Assembly (NCBI RefSeq): GCF_024979315.1
Contig: NZ_JANLCK010000004.1
Location: 310,001-374,000 of the forward strand
Direction of reading: 5' to 3'
DNA: 64,000 nucleotides
Source: Herbiconiux oxytropis
GTDB lineage: Bacteria; Actinomycetota; Actinomycetes; Actinomycetales; Microbacteriaceae
In this document: positions 59,472-64,000 of the stretch, piece after piece
Position numbering within the stretch: position 1 is the stretch's first letter
Layout: every line of letters begins with the position of its first letter
Program-made: the position numbers and the translations under genes
The notes under the pieces: generated by a model
Databases searched by the model: none
What the model was told of the DNA's origin: nothing
The model's input: the letters and a program-made list of their open reading frames with translations, nothing else

Positions 59472-60753
59472 AGAGGTCGTCGCGCTCCTCGGCGCCGTGC
59501 ATCTGGTGCACGTCGACCGGCTCGTCGCGAGCGTGCAGCGCGGCGTTCCTCGTCCACTCCGCGAGCAGCTTCTCGATGGCCTCGTGGAAGCGGCGGGTGG
59601 CCGTTCCGGGCGTCGTGTCTCCGAAGTAGTGCCGCACCCAGCGGCCGAGACGCACTCCCGCCGCCGAGTCATGCGAGACCTGGTCTATGCGGTCGCGCAC
59701 GCTCCCGGCCTCCGAGGCCAGCAGCCACTCGCAGTCCGAGAGGTAGCCGCCCGTGTCGATCTGGGCGTCCTCCGCAACCGGCCGGGTGATCAGCAGCGGC
59801 TTGCCGGTGGCGAGGCGGTCGTAGACCATCGCCGAGATGTCGACGATCGCGACGTCGGCGGCGGCGAGCTGCCAGCCGAGCTCGGCCCCCGTGTCGTAGA
59901 CGTGCTGAGCCGAGGGATCGGCGCGGTTCGCCGCCGCGATGGCCGCCACGATGGCACGGTTGGCCGCGCCGTACGCCGGGTCAAGGACTCCGCTGCGGGG
60001 ATGCGGACGGTAGATCAGGCGGTGCGAGGGCGAGGCCAGGATGTCGTTCACGAGGGCCACGCCGTGCGTCGCGACCGAACCGTAGGCGGCGGCCGAACGG
60101 TCGCCCTCCCAGGTGGGCGCGTAGAGCACGACCGTGCGGTCGTCGGGCTGATAGGGCGTGAGCCCGGTGTAGTGGTCGGCCTGCGGGCGGCCGATCGGGA
60201 GGGCCCGCTTGTCGAAGTCGTAGTCCCAGAGCACGCGCTCGAGGCGGGCGATGGCGGCGTCACCGGCGACGAACGAGTAGTCGTAGGCCTTGAACTGGTT
60301 CGTCGTCATGTACATCTTGTCGCTCTCGCCGTGATTGATGAACACGTGCCAGCGGCGGCCGTAGCGCATCATCTGGAAGTTGCGGGAGTTCTGATTGACG
60401 TAGAGGACGACCTTGAGCTCGTGCTCCTCGAGGAAGTCCTCGAGATCCTGGACCTTGCGCACGTAGGCCACGGGAACGGGCGACTCCTCGAGCAGCGCGC
60501 TCGTGCCGTCGGGGCTCCGGCTGAGCACGACCACCGGATGCGTGCGGTCGAGCTCGGCGAGCGGCGCGTACCACTGACGCATCTGGTAGAGGTTGACGGC
60601 GCCGTCGGCGAAGTACACACCGATCTCGAAGCGGCGACTGGGCAGCGGACCGCGCTCGGCGAGCTGGGAGGCCAGGCGGGAGCGCACCGCGCGCCCCGCG
60701 AGGAGGTCGCGGACGACCTTCAGACCCAGTTTCGCATCGCTCAGCACACCCAC
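59470..60753 (-). CDS. CDP-glycerol glycerophosphotransferase (TagF-like)
   Basis: Predicted wall glycopolymer enzyme of 427 residues, similar in pattern to TagF-type glycerophosphotransferases that use a CDP-activated polyol phosphate. HVFINHGESDKMY near residue 135, VVLYAPTWEGDRSAAAYGS, RLIYRPHPRSG with the conserved H-P-R, and ADVAIVDISAMVYDRLATGKPLL match the family's catalytic domain. The N-terminal third is a separate domain. Transcribed in the same direction as the downstream-lying GT2 and CDP-alcohol transferase genes with a 116-base gap between. Confidence 0.8.
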   Translation of the reverse strand: MGVLSDAKLGLKVVRDLLAGRAVRSRLASQLAERGPLPSRRFEIGVYFADGAVNLYQMRQWYAPLAELDRTHPVVVLSRSPDGTSALLEESPVPVAYVRKVQDLEDFLEEHELKVVLYVNQNSRNFQMMRYGRRWHVFINHGESDKMYMTTNQFKAYDYSFVAGDAAIARLERVLWDYDFDKRALPIGRPQADHYTGLTPYQPDDRTVVLYAPTWEGDRSAAAYGSVATHGVALVNDILASPSHRLIYRPHPRSGVLDPAYGAANRAIVAAIAAANRADPSAQHVYDTGAELGWQLAAADVAIVDISAMVYDRLATGKPLLITRPVAEDAQIDTGGYLSDCEWLLASEAGSVRDRIDQVSHDSAAGVRLGRWVRHYFGDTTPGTATRRFHEAIEKLLAEWTRNAALHARDEPVDVHQMHGAEERDDL

Positions 60754-60869
60754 CCGTCAAGGCTAACCACGCCTCGGCGCCGGCCCGACCGGTTCAGCGG
60801 ATGCGCGGCGCTTCTTTAGTCAATCGTGACCTTGGGGCGAACCCTCCGGGCGAGCGGCGGGCGGCGGTG

Positions 60870-61748
60870 TCAGACGATCGGCGGCCGGCCCGCGCGGGTC
60901 ATCCGCAGCACGGTGCGCCACGACATCGGGCGCCGCTCCCCCGCGTTCGTGCGCCAGCCCTCGGTCCAGCCGCCGAACCAGGCACGGAGCGCAGCGGGGC
61001 GCTGGGCCCAGCGGAGGATCTGGATGCCCGTCCAGCTCGCGACGTAGAGCGGCACGAGCACGGCGGGCAGGTTGCGCTTGGCCAGCCACACCCGGTTGCG
61101 GGCGTTCAGGCGGTAGTAGTAGCTGTGCCTCGTGGGCTCGATGGCGGGGTGGTGCGCCACGAGGTCGCCCGCATACCAGGTGCGCAGGCCCTGGTCCCAG
61201 ACCCGCCAGGCGAGCTCGATGCCCTCGTGAGCGTAGAAGAAGGATGCGGCCCAGCCGCCCGTGGCGTCGAAGACCCCCCGGGGCAGCAGCGTGGCGCCTT
61301 CCCACACCGAGAACACGTCCCCTGACGCATCCGGCTCGCCCTTGCGGATGCGCGGCACCCAGCGGCGCGGGTTCTCTCGGCCCTCGGGGTCGACGACGCG
61401 CGGCTGCAGCAGCCCGATGCCCGGATCGGCCCGGATGAGCGCGATCGCGTCGGCGAGGAACGTGGGCGAGGGCAGGCTCGCGTCGTCGTCGAGGAAGAAG
61501 ATCCACTCACCGGAGACGACGGCGGCTCCCGCGTTGCGGCCGGCCGGGATGCCGACGTTCTCGGGCAGGGCCAACGTGCGCACCGCATCCGGGAGCCCCT
61601 CGGGCACCCAGCCGTTGCCGACGCAGACGATGTCGAGCTCGACCCCCTGCTGGGCGAGGAGCGAGAGTGCTCCACGGCGGAGGTCCTCCGGCCGCGTGCC
61701 CTGCGTGAGCAGCACGACGCCCACCGTTGGGGGCGCTGGCTCCGGCAC
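60870..61748 (-). CDS. Glycosyltransferase family 2 protein
   Basis: GT-A-fold glycosyltransferase of 292 residues. VGVVLLTQGTRPEDLRRGALSLLAQQGVELDIVCVGNG is the nucleotide-sugar-binding start, VGIPAGRNAG and FFLDDDA supply the DxD-type metal site, and the acceptor region has FFYAHEGIELAWRVW (ED/EG-x-E-L motif, as in rhamnosyl- and galactofuranosyl-type enzymes). The GTG at 61748 lies 18 bases after the CDP-alcohol transferase stop, so the genes are cotranscribed. Confidence 0.85.
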   Translation of the reverse strand: MPEPAPPTVGVVLLTQGTRPEDLRRGALSLLAQQGVELDIVCVGNGWVPEGLPDAVRTLALPENVGIPAGRNAGAAVVSGEWIFFLDDDASLPSPTFLADAIALIRADPGIGLLQPRVVDPEGRENPRRWVPRIRKGEPDASGDVFSVWEGATLLPRGVFDATGGWAASFFYAHEGIELAWRVWDQGLRTWYAGDLVAHHPAIEPTRHSYYYRLNARNRVWLAKRNLPAVLVPLYVASWTGIQILRWAQRPAALRAWFGGWTEGWRTNAGERRPMSWRTVLRMTRAGRPPIV

Positions 61749-61765
61749 CGACTCGGGCGAGGTGC

Positions 61766-62608
61766 TCAGGAGCGCACCCGCTTGGAGGCCATGATCGCCA
61801 CGAAGTGCCCCACGAGCGCGAGGACCGACAGCGGCACGAGGGCGATCAGCAGGATGCGGTCGGCGAGCACGCCGCCGATGAACAGGCCCACCACGGCGAA
61901 CGCGAAGATGAGCATCGTGAGCTCGACCGAGTGATAGAGCCGGTGGAAGGGCACGAAGCGGGCGGCTCTCCTGAGTCGGGCGACGAGGGCCTGCGACGGC
62001 TCGGACTCGCCCTGCTTGTCGGCGAGCTTGTCGAGCCCGGCGTTGGCCCGCGCCACGTGCACCATGTCGTTGAGGGCCTTGTTGAGCACGATCACGAGGG
62101 CCAGCAGGAGGCCGAGCGTCGTCCAGAGGAAGTCCTCCGGGGCGTCGAACGGCAGTCCGGCAGCGCGGAGGCCGAGGGCGATCGGGATGAGCGACTCGGT
62201 GGTGTAGTGCCCCACCTTGTCGAGGAACACGCCCGCAGGAGACGAGGTGCGGCGCCAGCGAGCGACCTCGCCGTCGCAGCAGTCGACGAGCATCTGCAGC
62301 TGGCCCAGGATGAGCGCGAGGGCCGCTCCGCCGATGCCCGGGATGAGCAGGGCGGCGGCGGTGGCCCAGCCCGTGAGGATCATCAGCCCCGTCACCCCGT
62401 TGGCCGAGATCGAGGTCTTCAGCAGCACCCAGGTGACGTAGGGCGAGAGGTTGCGGAGATAGAGCGACGCCGTCCAGTGCTCGGCGTTGCGGCGGCCTCG
62501 CACCTCGGGCGGCTGGGCGACGGCCTTGAGCTCGGCGATCGACGACGGCCGCCCAGCTGTGGGCCGACCGGCCGGGGGGCGACCGAATGGGGATTGCGAC
62601 ACTGTCAC
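61766..62608 (-). CDS. CDP-alcohol phosphatidyltransferase family protein with altered motif
   Basis: Membrane enzyme of 280 residues expected to transfer a phosphoalcohol from a CDP-linked donor. The motif is D109-x2-D112-G-x2-A-R-x8-G126-x3-D130-x3-H134: the fourth aspartate of the family consensus is replaced by histidine. About six membrane helices follow and surround it. A Pro/Gly-rich cytoplasmic N-terminus (1-25) contains three GRP repeats. The GTG at 62608 overlaps the upstream GT2 stop by four bases (GTGA). In this cluster the product could be a lipid anchor or a phosphoalcohol-modified glycan. Confidence 0.82.
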   Translation of the reverse strand: MTVSQSPFGRPPAGRPTAGRPSSIAELKAVAQPPEVRGRRNAEHWTASLYLRNLSPYVTWVLLKTSISANGVTGLMILTGWATAAALLIPGIGGAALALILGQLQMLVDCCDGEVARWRRTSSPAGVFLDKVGHYTTESLIPIALGLRAAGLPFDAPEDFLWTTLGLLLALVIVLNKALNDMVHVARANAGLDKLADKQGESEPSQALVARLRRAARFVPFHRLYHSVELTMLIFAFAVVGLFIGGVLADRILLIALVPLSVLALVGHFVAIMASKRVRS

Positions 62609-63705
62609 CTTCCCGTGTGCGCTGTGATGTTCTTGGTCAGCGTGAGGAAGCCGAGGATGAATCCCAGCCCCCAGCTGAAATGGATGCAGGGCAAGACTAC
62701 GAGAAACAGTGCACCCGTGCGACCGCCGGCCTGCCGGGCGGCCCCGAGGGCCGCGACGATCACGAAGAGCGTGTAGACGGCGGGCACGACGAAGCCGAGC
62801 AACAGCCACGTGCCGGCCGCCCCGCCGACGGCGGTCGTGATGACGCCGACGATCCCGGCGACCAGACCCAGCACCACGACAGCCACGGTGATGGGCGGCA
62901 CGAAGTACTTGAGGGCGTTGGCCGAGAAGAAGCGGCGCGCGAGCTCGCCGCGCCAGAGCCCGGTGGAGAAGAACTGCCGCACGAGCCGCTCGAGCGAGGG
63001 CCGGGGGCGGTAGGTGACGACCAGGCGCGGCGTGAACCAGACCACGCCGCCGGAGGCCCGGAGGCGCCGGTTCAGCTCCCAGTCCTGGCCGCGGCGGATG
63101 TCCTCGTTGAACAGGCCCACGCGGGTGAGCCACTCGCGCCGGAAGACGCCGAGGTAGACGGTCTCGGCGGGGCCCTCCTCGCCGCCCACGTGGTGGGCGC
63201 CGCCGCCGAGGCCTGCCTTCGAGCCGTAGGCGATGGCCACGGCGGTCTCGAACGGCGTCGTGCCCTCGGCCTTCATGATGCCGCCCACGTTGGCGGCCCC
63301 CGTGCGGAGCATCGCCTCGACCGCGATGCGGGTGTAGTCGCGCGGCAGCAGGGAGTGCGCGTCGACCCGCACGACGATCGGGTACTGCGACGCCTGGATG
63401 GCGACGTTGAGGCCGGAGGGCGTCGACCCTGTCGGGTTCTCGATCACGCGGATGCGCGGGTCGACCTCCGAGAGCCGCTCGACGAGCTCGGTGGTGCCGT
63501 CGATCGACGGGCCCAGGGCGACGATCACGTCGAACGGCCCCTCGTAGTCCTGGTCGAGCAGGCTCGCGATGGCCGCTTCGACGTGCACGACCTCGTTGAG
63601 CACGGGCATCACGTAGGAGACTCCGGGACGGCCGCCCAGCTCGGAGGGCTCGGCGCTCGGCCCGGGGGTCGGTCCGTCGTCCGGTCCGGTGTTCGGCTGG
63701 GTCAT
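62605..63705 (-). CDS. Membrane-bound glycosyltransferase family 2 protein
   Basis: GT2 enzyme of 366 residues with a cytoplasmic catalytic domain (about 25-255) and three to four C-terminal membrane helices. VSYVMPVLNEVVHVEAAIASLLDQDYEG starts the fold, VRVDAHS is the DxD-type site, and RRGQDWELNRRLRASGG holds the QDWE acceptor-side motif (ED-type). It opens the minus-strand run GT2-CDP-alcohol transferase-GT2, which is followed by the TagF-like gene. The ATG at 63705 is preceded by a short, Gly-rich leader. Confidence 0.85.
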   Translation of the reverse strand: MTQPNTGPDDGPTPGPSAEPSELGGRPGVSYVMPVLNEVVHVEAAIASLLDQDYEGPFDVIVALGPSIDGTTELVERLSEVDPRIRVIENPTGSTPSGLNVAIQASQYPIVVRVDAHSLLPRDYTRIAVEAMLRTGAANVGGIMKAEGTTPFETAVAIAYGSKAGLGGGAHHVGGEEGPAETVYLGVFRREWLTRVGLFNEDIRRGQDWELNRRLRASGGVVWFTPRLVVTYRPRPSLERLVRQFFSTGLWRGELARRFFSANALKYFVPPITVAVVVLGLVAGIVGVITTAVGGAAGTWLLLGFVVPAVYTLFVIVAALGAARQAGGRTGALFLVVLPCIHFSWGLGFILGFLTLTKNITAHTGR

Positions 63706-63806
63706 CGCATCCGCTCGTCGTCTCTGGCCCGCACACGGAAGACGGGCCGGGGGGCCGCCGTCGCGAGCGACGACGAGCCTACCAGCCCGCTTCGGTGGTG
63801 CCGGGA

Positions 63807-64000
63807 TTACGGCGTGAGCTCACCCAGGGTGACCGTCACGGTGTCCGAGGACGAGCCGCGGGTGTAGGTGACCTCGGCCTCGCCGCCGGCCGGCAGGGTG
63901 CGCACGAGGGCGGTGAGGTCGGTCGAGTTCGAGACCGGCAGGCCGTTGAACGAGGTGACGATGTCGCCCTCGCGGAGCCCGGCCGCCTCGGCCGCGCCGC
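63807..64000 (-). CDS. PDZ domain of an HtrA-like serine protease (5' end outside window)
   Basis: Only the last 64 codons are inside the window. They encode most of a PDZ domain: AAGLREGDIVTSFNGLPVSNSTDLTALVR, then GGEAEVTYTRGSSSDTVTVTLGELTP before a TAA. The GLREGDIVTSFNG pattern is the peptide-binding carboxylate loop and second strand of HtrA/DegP-type PDZ domains. The catalytic part would lie beyond 64000. Transcribed in the same direction as the glycopolymer genes with a 101-base gap. Confidence 0.75.
   Translation of the reverse strand, partial: GAAEAAGLREGDIVTSFNGLPVSNSTDLTALVRTLPAGGEAEVTYTRGSSSDTVTVTLGELTP

Overview
The window is 64 kb of GC-rich, densely coding DNA from an actinobacterium. 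Gene content and order point to the family Microbacteriaceae: prfB-ftsE-ftsX-smpB with a nearby ssrA, rsgA next to hisN, DUF3039 and DUF3817 genes, a septum-formation lipoprotein, LAxTG-type surface protein signals, many GTG starts, and ATGA/GTGA stop-start overlaps. No genus is claimed. It reads as ordinary chromosome: there is no integrase, transposase, phage module or CRISPR array.

Layout. 1-5.5 kb: rsgA (5' end outside the window), hisN, three lipoproteins (one a trypsin-like PDZ protease), a phosphohistidine phosphatase and a MarR regulator. 5.6-12.9 kb: ssrA (tmRNA), a SIMPL protein, an SDR, then smpB, ftsX, ftsE and prfB on the minus strand, and an MFS carrier. 13-18.8 kb: tRNA-Leu(UAG), DedA, a CDF metal exporter, rdgB-rph-murI, pncB and a DUF3039 protein. 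18.8-24.1 kb: an ABC exporter pair, then a nucleotidyltransferase plus TagG/TagH-type polysaccharide exporter. 24.1-28.2 kb: a small unknown protein, an XRE regulator, an 800-residue ATP-grasp/acyltransferase fusion translationally coupled to an SRPBCC protein, and a small unknown protein. 28.1-31.9 kb: a large RecB-nuclease/RNase H-like/helicase protein. 32-37 kb: M18 aminopeptidase, SGNH hydrolase, small membrane proteins, SRPBCC, SnoaL-like and HAD proteins. 37-40.1 kb: LysR, MHS transporter and 3-hydroxybutyrate dehydrogenase, a likely hydroxybutyrate-use unit. 40.1-42.9 kb: a repeat-rich intergenic stretch, a GIY-YIG protein divergent from a zinc-ribbon/PD-(D/E)XK protein, and a DUF1992 protein. 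42.9-46.3 kb: a permease/TIGR03943/propeller operon. 46.3-51.5 kb: ArsR-SRPBCC, TetR-MFS with a clear palindromic operator, and an OafA-like acyltransferase. 51.7-59.5 kb: CYTH-CHAD, aminodeoxychorismate-lyase-like PLP enzyme, HxlR/QorB-like pair, an LLM flavoprotein, MOSC, acetolactate decarboxylase, EcsC and a miniature LAQTG sortase substrate. 59.5-63.7 kb: a cell-wall glycopolymer cluster (TagF-like, two GT2 enzymes, CDP-alcohol transferase). The window ends inside a PDZ serine protease.

How the parts fit. ssrA and smpB form the ribosome-rescue pair, ftsEX controls septal wall hydrolysis, and rsgA and prfB serve ribosome maturation and termination. The 21.8-24.0 kb and 59.5-63.7 kb loci together look like synthesis and export of a phosphate-containing wall glycopolymer. 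The most unusual items are the ATP-grasp/acyltransferase fusion with its SRPBCC partner, the divergent pair of nuclease-like genes around a perfect palindrome, a near-identical inverted repeat placed at two convergent gene junctions, and a surface protein whose predicted mature part is only about 17 residues.
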